64,000 nucleotides of DNA, from the NCBI RefSeq assembly GCF_009767585.1, contig NZ_WSNW01000001.1, forward strand, positions 1,580,090-1,644,089. Reading direction: 5' to 3'. Shown here in pieces: positions 8,376 through 16,429 of the stretch. The position numbers and the translations under genes are program-made. Positions within the stretch are counted from its first letter, which is position 1. Each line of letters starts with the position of its first letter. The DNA comes from Coprobacillus cateniformis (GTDB taxonomy: Bacteria > Bacillota_I > Bacilli_A > Erysipelotrichales > Coprobacillaceae). The notes beneath the pieces were generated by a model. That model ran no database searches. It was not told the origin of the DNA and saw only the letters and a program-made list of their open reading frames with translations.

Positions 8376-10466
8376 CTAGCCCTTCTTCCTAAATATTGAT
8401 ATAGCAACTTTTAACATTCCTAAAACAACGACACCACCAGCAACAATCAGTCCATATTTAAAATATGGATTCTCATTACTTACTTCTTGTTTGTTTTCAA
8501 CAGTATATTTTTTCTCCAATGGTTGACTATTGTCTTGAGTTTTTGACAAATCATTTATTTCAAGTAATTCATGATTATTTGATATTTGTTTATTAATCTG
8601 TGGAGACTTTATAATCAAATTCTGAATTGGTTTCTTTGATGAAGAACTTTCCACATTATCCTCTTGCTTTGGGATGTCTTGACTTGGTTTCTCATCAGGT
8701 TTAATCGAATCTTGTAAACTGAGATATGTATGTTTAAGTTTTGTCATAACATTACCATTATAATAATTTCCTAATGTCCAAGCTGCCTGCTGAGTTGCAA
8801 ATTGATTATATATTTGATTATTCCAGCCAAAAGTTCCTTCACTATTTTGAAACTTTAATAAGATATCAACAACATCCTTATGATAAATACCATTGTCTAA
8901 CCCTCTTTTATCATAACTAATAAGTCCCAATAAAACATTTGCTTGCGTATTTGTATTTGGAAAAACATCCCAATCATTTTTCTCTATTCCAAATGTACCA
9001 TTTGATTGCTGTTGTGATTGAAAATACTGAATTGACTTTTGTAAAACTGATTGATATTTTGTTTTATTGACCAACGATAAAGCATCAACTACCCACCCTG
9101 TTGTATCTAAATCCTCAAAACCAGGATATCCAAATGCTCCATCTTGATTTTGCATTAATGCAAGTTGATCTGCAGCAATATCTAATTTCTCTGAATTGAC
9201 TGCATATAAAGCATAGACACACCAAACTTGAAAATTAGCAGTAATAGGCGTTTTCTTTGAAATTGTGCCATCATTTTGCACATATGATTCTAAAAGTGCA
9301 ACCAAGTCTTTTCCATTGACATTTCTTGGATTTTTATTTTCTGCTAACAAACTTAAAATGATTTGAGCCAATTCAGATTCATATAATTCTTCGTATTTCA
9401 TAGATTCTAAATCCAAAGTTTGAAAGTCTTTTATATTCAATCCTAAAGCTTCAATAGATATATAATCATAATAATCATCTATAGTATCCTTATTTTTATA
9501 AGATGAATAAAGAGATTGATAACTTTGTTTTCTTCTTTTCATATTCTCTTGATTATTTTTTTCAACAAGCTCTTCATATTCTTGTTTTGCATGTTTAAAA
9601 AAATCACCATTCATATAACTACCAATTGTTAATGCTGCTGTAGCTGTTGTTCTGGCATTAAATGAACTTTTTGAAAAACTTCCATCACTTGCTTGATAAT
9701 CTAATAGATAATCATATGGATGATTTCCATTCACACTATATTTCATGCCTTTAAGACCTGTCTCATCATATGCAAGTAAGCCTAAAATTGCTGATGCCTG
9801 AGTATCAGGGTTTCCACTTCCATATTGATATGCCTTATATCCACTATCATCTTGCTGCAATGACTTCATAAATTGTATTGCATGCTGTATAACACTTTCG
9901 TATTTGTTCTTATTAACTAAACATAGGGCTTGAATAACTTGTCCTGTTGTGTCAACATCTGTATATCCATAGCCACCAAAACCTCCATCACTTGCTTGTT
10001 GTGAAACAAGATAATCACAAACTTTTTCTAGATGTGATGATTCAACAATATATAATGCCCACACAACCCATGGCAATGTATACCCATCAATTACCCAACC
10101 TGCATTTTCTAAAGAGCCATCATCTTGTATGTAAGTTTCTAAAGTCTCTACGACATTTATTCCATTAACATCTCTTGGGTCAATGCCACTTACTGACATA
10201 GCAATAATACTTTTTGATAAATCAGAGAATTTTAATTTTTTAAAATCTTGATTTTTTAAATCAAGAATTGAAAAATAATCTTCTACTTCTAATCCAAGTG
10301 CCTCAACAGCCATAATTTCTTCTGGTGTTGTTAATACATGACTTTGCTGATAATAATTCTTAAGCTTGAGATAAGCCTCTGATTTTGTATTAGCCGCATA
10401 TGTAAAAGTTAATGTACTGCTTAATACAAATAAAAACGTTGATATAACTAATAATACTTTTTTCAT
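8376..10466 (-). CDS. Surface-anchored double alpha-toroid protein, intrinsic-factor alpha-domain-like
   Basis: A 696-residue protein with a signal peptide (about 1-24), two homologous alpha/alpha-toroid regions of the terpenoid-cyclase/prenyltransferase-repeat fold (about 50-290 and 330-590), a charged proline-containing linker, and a C-terminal membrane segment (about 668-690) ending in RKKG. Both halves carry repeated D-G-(S/G/A)-F-G type turns and matching motifs such as YTDVDTTGQVIQAL and FEDLDTTGWVVDAL, showing internal duplication. There are no DXDD or zinc-site features of real cyclases or prenyltransferases, so a binding role is likelier than catalysis. Animal intrinsic factor combines the same alpha toroid with a DUF4430 beta domain; here the two are on separate neighbouring genes under a B12 riboswitch. 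B12 binding is inferred. Confidence 0.82.
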   Translation of the reverse strand: MKKVLLVISTFLFVLSSTLTFTYAANTKSEAYLKLKNYYQQSHVLTTPEEIMAVEALGLEVEDYFSILDLKNQDFKKLKFSDLSKSIIAMSVSGIDPRDVNGINVVETLETYIQDDGSLENAGWVIDGYTLPWVVWALYIVESSHLEKVCDYLVSQQASDGGFGGYGYTDVDTTGQVIQALCLVNKNKYESVIQHAIQFMKSLQQDDSGYKAYQYGSGNPDTQASAILGLLAYDETGLKGMKYSVNGNHPYDYLLDYQASDGSFSKSSFNARTTATAALTIGSYMNGDFFKHAKQEYEELVEKNNQENMKRRKQSYQSLYSSYKNKDTIDDYYDYISIEALGLNIKDFQTLDLESMKYEELYESELAQIILSLLAENKNPRNVNGKDLVALLESYVQNDGTISKKTPITANFQVWCVYALYAVNSEKLDIAADQLALMQNQDGAFGYPGFEDLDTTGWVVDALSLVNKTKYQSVLQKSIQYFQSQQQSNGTFGIEKNDWDVFPNTNTQANVLLGLISYDKRGLDNGIYHKDVVDILLKFQNSEGTFGWNNQIYNQFATQQAAWTLGNYYNGNVMTKLKHTYLSLQDSIKPDEKPSQDIPKQEDNVESSSSKKPIQNLIIKSPQINKQISNNHELLEINDLSKTQDNSQPLEKKYTVENKQEVSNENPYFKYGLIVAGGVVVLGMLKVAISIFRKKG

Positions 10467-10494
10467 GTCTTCCTCCCTAATAAATAGGTCTAGA

Positions 10495-10702
10495 CTAAAA
10501 AATAGGACGCACTCGTCCTAGGTCATTCTAGAACTACTTTATACTCCGTAAAGTGTATTCTTAGATGTTGGCTTGTATTCCGGCTCAAGTTCTACGTCTT
10601 TGCGTCTTCCCAGTTTCCCAGTGACATGCTTGCATTAACTCCCTCTTACGGCTGCGGGACAGCTCAGGTTTTCCACCTGATTCCAATTTAATCTCATATT
10701 GT
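10495..10702 (-). promoter_or_regulatory. Cobalamin riboswitch with intrinsic terminator
   Basis: On the minus strand the leader contains GGAATCAGGTGGAAAACCTG, then GAGCTGTCCCGCAGCCGTAA, then GTCACTGGGAAACTGGGAAG and a B12-box-like GAGCCGGAATACAAGCC, in the order of the cobalamin aptamer. A terminator hairpin follows: TAGGACG (10503-10509) pairs with CGTCCTA (10514-10520), with a six-base T-tract at the minus-strand 3' side. The aptamer lies just upstream of the toroid gene, so B12 is expected to stop transcription of the three-gene uptake operon. The assignment rests on conserved blocks read by eye; the fold was not computed. Confidence 0.92.
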
Positions 10703-10791
10703 TTATATGATAACCAACAAATTTATAAACTTTTACGTGCTCATTATATAATATCCCTCTTATTTAATAAAGAAAAAGAACGCAAAATAAC

Positions 10792-11973
10792 TCATTCTTT
10801 CTTAGTTAATAACTTTTTATATGACTTATCTATCATAAAGGCACCTAAAGGCGCAGTGATTAAAATAGCTAAAACAGCAACTGTCAAAACGATATGACCA
10901 CAAGACAATCCCATAGCCAGTGGAACTCCACCAATTGCAGCTTGAACTGTTGCTTTAGGAGTATAACCTATTACACAAAACAATCTTTCCTTTACGTTTA
11001 AGTCTGTTTTTATAAGACATATCAAAACTCCAATCATCCTAAAAAGCAATACACCTAAAATTAAGATAACAGCAGTTATTCCTGCAGACAAAGCATAGGA
11101 AATATCGACAGTCACTCCAACGAGAACAAAAAGAATGATTTCTGCAGCAACCCATAATTTATTAAACTTGATAGATAATCTTATAGCCATAGTTTCTCGC
11201 TTTTTTTGCAAAGCAATCCCCATTCCCATAATAGAAATTAATGCTGAAAAAGGAATAACAGAAGAAAAATTATCCTCTAATGAAACAAGAACAAAGCCTA
11301 GACATAGCAAAATAATCACTTTCGCAGTATCTCGAACATTTATTTTCTCAAAGAATTTAGCCAAAATAAAACCTATAACACAGCCAATAATTATACCTAA
11401 TAGAATTGAGATTGGAATATTAATAAAACTTTGTATAGATACTGAATTTCCTTGTGCTAAGCCTGTAAAGGCTGAAAACATAACAATCACAAAAACATCA
11501 TCAACTGAAGCTCCTGCCAAGATTAATTGTGGTATACTCTTTTGAGTTCCATAATCTTCTTCCATTAACTTAAGCATTTTCGGAACAATAACTGCTGGTG
11601 AAACAGCACCAACAACCGCTCCCATAATTGCTGCATCAATGACTGAAATTCCTAATAACTGAGGTGCAAGTATAACCATTCCTATCATTTCAAAACATGC
11701 TGGAACAAAACACATGAATATGGCTGGACGTCCTACTTTTTTAAAATCATTGAGATCTAAGGATAAACCTGCTCTCATAAGAATAATAATTAATGCAATT
11801 CTTCTTAAATCTGATGATATATTTAAAATAGAATTATCTATCAGATTCAACACATATGGTCCTAAAATCATTCCAGTTAAAATCATTCCTAGTAGACTTG
11901 GTAATTTCAGTTTTTTACAAATCCAGCCTGTAAACATTCCTAATAATAATATATAAGCAATACTTAATAACAT
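10792..11973 (-). CDS. Cation:proton antiporter (CPA family, NhaP/Kef-like)
   Basis: A 393-residue protein of about twelve transmembrane helices with the sodium/proton exchanger fold. It begins ILLLGMFTGWICKKLKLPSLLGMILTGMILGP and has the ILMRAGLSLDL segment, the VVGAVSPAVIVPKML motif and the core GASVDDVFVIV, where the paired aspartates belong to the ion-exchange site (ND/DD motif). It probably exports Na+, Li+ or K+ in exchange for protons. It lacks the C-terminal TrkA-type regulatory domain of many Kef proteins. The start is set by AAAGGAGG. Its leader carries a structured terminator element that may sense a cation. Confidence 0.88.
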   Translation of the reverse strand: MLLSIAYILLLGMFTGWICKKLKLPSLLGMILTGMILGPYVLNLIDNSILNISSDLRRIALIIILMRAGLSLDLNDFKKVGRPAIFMCFVPACFEMIGMVILAPQLLGISVIDAAIMGAVVGAVSPAVIVPKMLKLMEEDYGTQKSIPQLILAGASVDDVFVIVMFSAFTGLAQGNSVSIQSFINIPISILLGIIIGCVIGFILAKFFEKINVRDTAKVIILLCLGFVLVSLEDNFSSVIPFSALISIMGMGIALQKKRETMAIRLSIKFNKLWVAAEIILFVLVGVTVDISYALSAGITAVILILGVLLFRMIGVLICLIKTDLNVKERLFCVIGYTPKATVQAAIGGVPLAMGLSCGHIVLTVAVLAILITAPLGAFMIDKSYKKLLTKKE

Positions 11974-11994
11974 AAATTTCCTCCTTTATCATAC

Positions 11995-12090
11995 AAAAAA
12001 ACTGATGATTTCCACATTAAAAAAATGCAGAAGTCATCAGCATGTAGCGGTTTTAGTTCTTAAACTAAGGGAGACATTCATTCCCTTGCT
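11995..12090 (-). promoter_or_regulatory. Structured leader with terminator, candidate cation-responsive riboswitch
   Basis: The RNA begins near 12088 with GGGAATGAATGTCTCCC and a second small stem TTAGTTTAAGAACTAA, then CCGCTACATG. A long terminator follows in which CTGATGA (start at 12040) pairs with TCATCAG, extended inward, before a run of seven T. Sequestering part of the terminator stem by upstream structure would give on/off control. The position directly ahead of a cation/proton antiporter suggests a Na+- or Li+-sensing riboswitch (DUF1646 or nhaA-I type), but I cannot match it to a consensus with certainty. Confidence 0.55.
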
Positions 12091-12092
12091 AT

Positions 12093-12122
12093 AGTATAAA
12101 GGTCTTTATATGCTTTTGTCAA
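12093..12122 (-). promoter_or_regulatory. Sigma-A promoter of the antiporter leader
   Basis: On the minus strand TTGACA (12117-12122) is separated by 18 bases from TATACT (12093-12098), placing the transcription start a few bases before the structured leader. Confidence 0.7.
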
Positions 12123-12130
12123 TATAGAAA

Positions 12131-12159
12131 AAAGGAATAAAATCATCATTTATTCCTCC
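12131..12159 (-). terminator. Terminator of the TagO-like gene
   Basis: GGAATAAAT and ATTTTATTCC pair around a short loop and are followed by TTTTTT on the minus strand; the stop codon lies at the base of the stem. Confidence 0.65.
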
Positions 12160-13850
12160 ATAACAACCACACTAAATTTTTGATCTTTTTCAATGAGAGT
12201 CACTGTTGTTGTATACTCTTCAACATTCAAAATAGAATTCAGTTCTTCAAAATATACAGTTATTTTTATATCATAATAACTATAATCTTCAAGACCTGAT
12301 AAAGCAACATTTGAAGGTTCATTAGAAATAATACTATATTTAATGACTTCTTGTGTATTTGTTTTGTTTGTAATCAAAGTATTTACATTCTTATAATATG
12401 CAGCTTTTGCATAAGCAGTAAAATCATCTTTCTTATCCGTATAAAAATAATCAATTCCACCAATTTGATTCACTACCTTATTAGAGAGTGTAAAATAATC
12501 TGTTATAAAATATGCAGCAACCAATTGTCTAATATCTTCTTTTTTATTTCTACTGACTGCAGTTTTTAACTGATTATATATATTACTCATTAAAGGGGTT
12601 TCATGAGCAACTTCTTTGTATTCGATCGTTTGTTCAGGTTTATTTGTTTTAGGAGTATTATCTTTATTAATAAAGAATACTAATGAAAAAACAATAGCAA
12701 CCACTATCAGAAAGACTACAGCGTATTTCTTTTTAGCTTTTTCAACAATACGACGATATGGTTTTGTATCTTTAATGGATGGCAAATACTCACTCTTTAT
12801 AAAGATATTCATGATTGTTAATACTGGTTTGTATTTACGATCAATCATATTTGTTGCTTCAACAAAGACTTCAAAGAATAACATTAATGTTAAAAAGAGG
12901 ATTGTGGCAGCAATCTTATCATATAAATATATATATGAGCATAATGAGAAAAGAATTGTCACAGTATATAAAATCAAAACACTTTTTGTTTGACCTAATT
13001 CTAAAGAGAACATTAATTTATGATGTAAATGATTCTTATCTGCTTCACTAAAACTTTTATGATGAACCTTTCTCCTAATAATTGCTATAATTGTATCCAT
13101 AATAGGAACCATTAATACAACAATAGGAGCTCCTAATGTAAAGAAAGATGAACTTTTATACCCAAAACCTAACAATGAAATAACTGCAATCATAAATCCT
13201 ATAAATAAGGCTCCACAGTCACCTAGAAATACAGAGGCAGGATGAAAATTATAGACTAAGAAACCACCAATAGCTCCTGCTAATAATAGAGATAATGATG
13301 AGATATCTGTACGACCATAAGTCAAAGAGGTTAATGAGATTGTCACAAGAACTATAATTGAAATACCACCACATAAACCATCTAATCCATCAATCAGATT
13401 AACTGCGTTACTTATCCCAACAATCCATCCAATTGTGACTATAATAGCAATCACATGTGATATATTTGATGGGAGAAAAGGTATAATTGCTCCCTTTAAT
13501 GAAATATCACCATAAATAATAACAACCAGTGCTGCAACAATTTGTCCCAACATTTTAAGTTTAGGTGATAAGTCATGAATATCATCATAAAATCCAGTTA
13601 AAAATATAATAAAACCACCAATAAGAATTGCATTAATTTGAGTATCTGTTTTTAAGAATATCATAGTTCCAATTAAGAAACTGGCATAAATAGCATAACC
13701 TCCTGTTCTTGCTATTGTTCCTTTATGAATAGTACGTTTATTTGTATGAGCAATGATACCAAGTTGTTTTGATATTTTGCTGACAAATGGTACTAGTATA
13801 AGACTGACAATAAAAGTCATAATAAATGATAAACAAATTTCTAAACTCAT
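12150..13850 (-). CDS. tagO: TagO/WecA-like glycosyl-1-phosphate transferase with extra C-terminal outer domain
   Basis: From the ATG at 13850 (GGAG seven bases upstream) the protein has 566 residues. Residues 1-345 are a multi-helix PNPT enzyme with GYAIYASF (51-58), the catalytic DDIHDL region (89-94), NLIDGLDGL (151-159), VFLGDCGALFIG (207-218) and the histidine-rich loop HLHHK. Such enzymes transfer GlcNAc-1-phosphate to undecaprenyl phosphate to start wall teichoic acid or related polymers. Typical members end near 350 residues. Here an additional membrane helix (about 376-395) is followed by about 170 residues of non-membrane sequence that I do not recognise, probably outside the cell. 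The enzyme family is secure; the tagO name and the role of the extension are inference. Confidence 0.85.
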   Translation of the reverse strand: MSLEICLSFIMTFIVSLILVPFVSKISKQLGIIAHTNKRTIHKGTIARTGGYAIYASFLIGTMIFLKTDTQINAILIGGFIIFLTGFYDDIHDLSPKLKMLGQIVAALVVIIYGDISLKGAIIPFLPSNISHVIAIIVTIGWIVGISNAVNLIDGLDGLCGGISIIVLVTISLTSLTYGRTDISSLSLLLAGAIGGFLVYNFHPASVFLGDCGALFIGFMIAVISLLGFGYKSSSFFTLGAPIVVLMVPIMDTIIAIIRRKVHHKSFSEADKNHLHHKLMFSLELGQTKSVLILYTVTILFSLCSYIYLYDKIAATILFLTLMLFFEVFVEATNMIDRKYKPVLTIMNIFIKSEYLPSIKDTKPYRRIVEKAKKKYAVVFLIVVAIVFSLVFFINKDNTPKTNKPEQTIEYKEVAHETPLMSNIYNQLKTAVSRNKKEDIRQLVAAYFITDYFTLSNKVVNQIGGIDYFYTDKKDDFTAYAKAAYYKNVNTLITNKTNTQEVIKYSIISNEPSNVALSGLEDYSYYDIKITVYFEELNSILNVEEYTTTVTLIEKDQKFSVVVMEE

Positions 13851-13872
13851 ATCATTGCTCCTTTCTCTATGT

Positions 13873-13878
13873 ATTATA
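13873..13878 (-). promoter_or_regulatory. -10 element of the TagO-like gene
   Basis: TATAAT in TACTATAATAC lies about 23 bases upstream of the start codon on the minus strand. No convincing -35 hexamer was seen. Confidence 0.5.
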
Positions 13879-13941
13879 GTACAAAATGAAAGAAATTTAT
13901 AGAAAATCTTTTTTACGCTTAAATATTTCAAGTAAAAATGC

Positions 13942-13947
13942 TATAAT
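13942..13947 (+). promoter_or_regulatory. -10 element of mupG
   Basis: TATAAT lies 26 bases before the ATG, with a weak -35 candidate (TTAAAT, 13919-13924) at 17 bases. Confidence 0.5.
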
Positions 13948-13973
13948 GTGGTTGCACAAGGAGGAAAACGAAA

Positions 13974-15125
13974 ATGCATAAATTAGGTATTTCTGTATAC
14001 CCAGATAAAACACCACGTGATGAGGTATACACATATTTAGAAAAAGCTGCTCAATTGGGATATAGCAGAATTTTCACTTGTTTTTTATCTATTCCTGAAG
14101 ATCAAAGGGAAACATATTTGGTTGAATTTAAAGAATTCATGGATAAAGCTCATGAATTAGGATTTGAAGTTGCTGCTGATACAAATCCTGAAGTTTTTAC
14201 TTTAATTGGAGCAACTCCTGATAACTTAAAACCTTTTTATGATTTAGGACTTGATATTATTAGAATGGATGGAAACTTTGGGACACAAGGAGATATTCAA
14301 TTAACACGTAATCCATATGGTATTAAAATTGAATTTAATGCAAGTATGGATATGGGTGTTGAACTTTTAATTAATAAGGGTGGAAACAAAGACCAAATGA
14401 CTATGTGTCATAACTTCTTCCCAGAACGTTATACTGGTATGGATTTTGACTTATTTATGGAGTATAACAGTTATTGGAAAGAATTAAATTTACACACTGC
14501 TGCATTTGTTTCATCAAATAATGAAAATACAATTGGACCTTGGCAAGTTTTCTGTGGATTACCAACAGTTGAAATTATGAGAGGTTTACCAATTGATTTA
14601 CAAGCTCGTTATCTATTAGCAACTGGCGATGTTGATGATATTCTTATTGGAAATTATCCAGCAAGTGATGAAGAATTAGAAGCTTTATCTAAAGTTAATC
14701 TTCAAGCAATTGAAATGAAAGTAGATGAAGCTGAAGGTATTTCAGATAATGAAAAAATGATTATGTTTGATTATGCACCACATTGGGATCGTTATGATCA
14801 TTCTTCATTTATGTTACGTTCTTCTATGCCAAGAGTTTGGTTTAAAGAACAAAAGAGTATTCAAGATGCATCAGTTGCAACTGCAACTGATAAAAATATT
14901 GAATCACAATCAATTCCTTATAGAGATCCAGGTAAAAAAGTCTTTACACGTGGAGACGTCTTGATTGTTAATGATAACCTAGCTCATTATCGTGGTGAAC
15001 TAGAAATCGTACTTACAGAAATTCCAAATGATGGTGAACGTAATTTAGTTGCGACTATTAAACCTGAAGAGTTAATGCTATTAGATTTCATTAAACCAGG
15101 ACATCATTTTAAAATTTTAAAATAG
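13974..15125 (+). CDS. mupG: 6-phospho-N-acetylmuramidase (DUF871/MupG family)
   Basis: The 383-residue protein starts MHKLGISVYPDKTPRDEVYTY, with a TIM-barrel N-terminal two thirds containing FEVAADTNPEVF, RMDGNFG and MCHNFFPERYTGMD, and a small C-terminal beta domain. This is the DUF871 family. Its Staphylococcus aureus member MupG cleaves MurNAc-6P-GlcNAc in the cytoplasm during peptidoglycan recycling. An AAGGAGG site precedes the start. It stands alone with its own promoter and a strong shared terminator; MurQ or a MurNAc PTS was not found in the window. Family assignment is secure. Confidence 0.9.
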   Translation: MHKLGISVYPDKTPRDEVYTYLEKAAQLGYSRIFTCFLSIPEDQRETYLVEFKEFMDKAHELGFEVAADTNPEVFTLIGATPDNLKPFYDLGLDIIRMDGNFGTQGDIQLTRNPYGIKIEFNASMDMGVELLINKGGNKDQMTMCHNFFPERYTGMDFDLFMEYNSYWKELNLHTAAFVSSNNENTIGPWQVFCGLPTVEIMRGLPIDLQARYLLATGDVDDILIGNYPASDEELEALSKVNLQAIEMKVDEAEGISDNEKMIMFDYAPHWDRYDHSSFMLRSSMPRVWFKEQKSIQDASVATATDKNIESQSIPYRDPGKKVFTRGDVLIVNDNLAHYRGELEIVLTEIPNDGERNLVATIKPEELMLLDFIKPGHHFKILK

Positions 15126-15130
15126 AAAAT

Positions 15131-15164
15131 ATATAGGTCTGAGATAAAAATCTCAGACCTATTT
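15131..15164. terminator. Bidirectional terminator between mupG and the nuclease gene
   Basis: ATAGGTCTGAGA and TCTCAGACCTAT form a perfect twelve-base-pair stem with a TAAAAA loop, flanked by A- and T-rich tails suited to both convergent genes. Confidence 0.85.
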
Positions 15165-15863
15165 TGTAATATGACTTTCACCATTTTTATAGTTAATTGT
15201 AACGCCAGGCTGTACATTATAGACAAAAACATTAAATTCAATATCTAACCCTTGATCTTCAACTGACATTGCTTCCATTAAAACACCATCTGCGACTAAA
15301 TTATCATCTTCATATATAGGTGTCACACGATACAAAACATGATTGCCTGTCTCTTTCACATAATCAGCAATCTGATTTTCAAAAGGTAACATTCCTTCGG
15401 TGTTCATATATCTTGTTCCTGTAATTAAATTCTTTTCATTAGCATTTTCACCAGTCAGCTGATAACCAATCAGATGACATCGATTATACAAATATTTTCC
15501 ATCTATAAAATCATATTTTATTGTTTGCCAGCCACTCGGTTTTACCTGTCCAATAGAACCTCTTTTTTCTATTGGCATCGTCTTTTCAGATACATTTGCA
15601 TAAGCCACACCACATCTTCCTAATTCATCTAATTCACTATATCTTTCAAAAGATTTTGTTGTAAGATCATCTTTTGTAAAATAAGGTTCATTGTCATTGA
15701 CAACAACATATGGCTTACCACTATAGGTTTCAATATCATCACTTTCTATCTTCATTGGAGAATGAAAATCATCACTCCAATATTCTGTTGTAATATATCC
15801 ACCTATGACAATCAATCCTGCAATAACTAATTGAATTAATCTTTTTTTATCTTTCTTTTTCAT
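15159..15863 (-). CDS. Surface or secreted DNA/RNA non-specific endonuclease (EndA-like)
   Basis: A 234-residue protein with an N-terminal hydrophobic anchor (about 10-26) and a DNA/RNA non-specific endonuclease domain. The beta-beta-alpha-metal site is visible as YNRCHLIGYQLTGENANEKN, where the histidine is the general base and the asparagine a metal ligand; the common DRGH start is replaced by NRCH, as in streptococcal-type EndA relatives. It probably degrades extracellular nucleic acid for nutrient use or DNA uptake. Its start overlaps the end of the upstream small gene by four bases, so the two are co-translated. Confidence 0.85.
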   Translation of the reverse strand: MKKKDKKRLIQLVIAGLIVIGGYITTEYWSDDFHSPMKIESDDIETYSGKPYVVVNDNEPYFTKDDLTTKSFERYSELDELGRCGVAYANVSEKTMPIEKRGSIGQVKPSGWQTIKYDFIDGKYLYNRCHLIGYQLTGENANEKNLITGTRYMNTEGMLPFENQIADYVKETGNHVLYRVTPIYEDDNLVADGVLMEAMSVEDQGLDIEFNVFVYNVQPGVTINYKNGESHITK

Positions 15864-16255
15864 CCTTTTTCCTTTCGATAAATCTCTTTTGTAACTTCAT
15901 GGGATGATCCCTTAAACATTTCCTGTTTAACCAATTGGAATTTTGATAAATCAATATCTAAATAATAATCACACGGATAAATCGTATTCCATCTATATAA
16001 TATCATTTCATCAATATCACAATCCTTAACACTGACATTCTCAATCAAACAATAATGATTTTCTCCATGTTTTATAAAATCATTATCAACAATCACATCA
16101 TCTAAAGTATCTTTATATAATTGATAAGAATATTCATTCATATAGATTCTTTCTTTTAATGCTTTTATATTCTCTCTAACAATACGATCTTGTGTTTGCC
16201 TTCTTTGATGAAACATTAAACCCATATCATTATCTACACATGCAATAATTTTCAT
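15860..16255 (-). CDS. Conserved protein of unknown function coupled to the nuclease gene
   Basis: A 131-residue soluble protein starting MKIIACVDNDMGLMFHQRRQ, with later features ERIYMNEYS, HYCLIENVSV, ILYRWNTIYPCD and GSSHEVTKEIY. I recognise the pattern as a small family common in Firmicutes without assigned function; it is sometimes labelled ribonuclease Z in databases, for which I see no metallo-beta-lactamase motif. The opening resembles dihydrofolate-reductase-like sequences only superficially. It has no signal peptide or membrane helix. The overlap (ATGA) with the nuclease gene suggests a linked function. Start chosen at 16255 over an alternative six codons upstream; both have weak ribosome binding sites. 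Confidence 0.7.
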   Translation of the reverse strand: MKIIACVDNDMGLMFHQRRQTQDRIVRENIKALKERIYMNEYSYQLYKDTLDDVIVDNDFIKHGENHYCLIENVSVKDCDIDEMILYRWNTIYPCDYYLDIDLSKFQLVKQEMFKGSSHEVTKEIYRKEKG

Positions 16256-16288
16256 GATTTCACTTCCCAACATTTATTTTATTATATG

Positions 16289-16325
16289 ATAAAAAGATAT
16301 TCAACTAAAAGTCAAATATCTTTCT
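16289..16325 (-). terminator. Terminator downstream of the hydroxyacyl-CoA dehydrogenase gene
   Basis: AAAGATATT and AATATCTTT pair around a loop and are followed by TTTAT on the minus strand, about 105 bases after the stop codon. The intervening sequence shows nothing else. Confidence 0.5.
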
Positions 16326-16429
16326 TTAGATAAAATATCATATTATTGTATTTATATTTGGATAATGATTGCTGATTTCAAAATCCTAAAAAAGGAAGGA
16401 AAATAGTCAATACAATTATGATATCTTAA

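Noticed and set aside
11135..11545. Plus-strand open frame opposite the antiporter gene
   Set aside because: No start signals, and the opposite strand has a complete family-typical protein.
12616..12993. Plus-strand open frame opposite the TagO-like gene
   Set aside because: Shadow of the real gene; hydrophobicity derives from the antisense of membrane helices.
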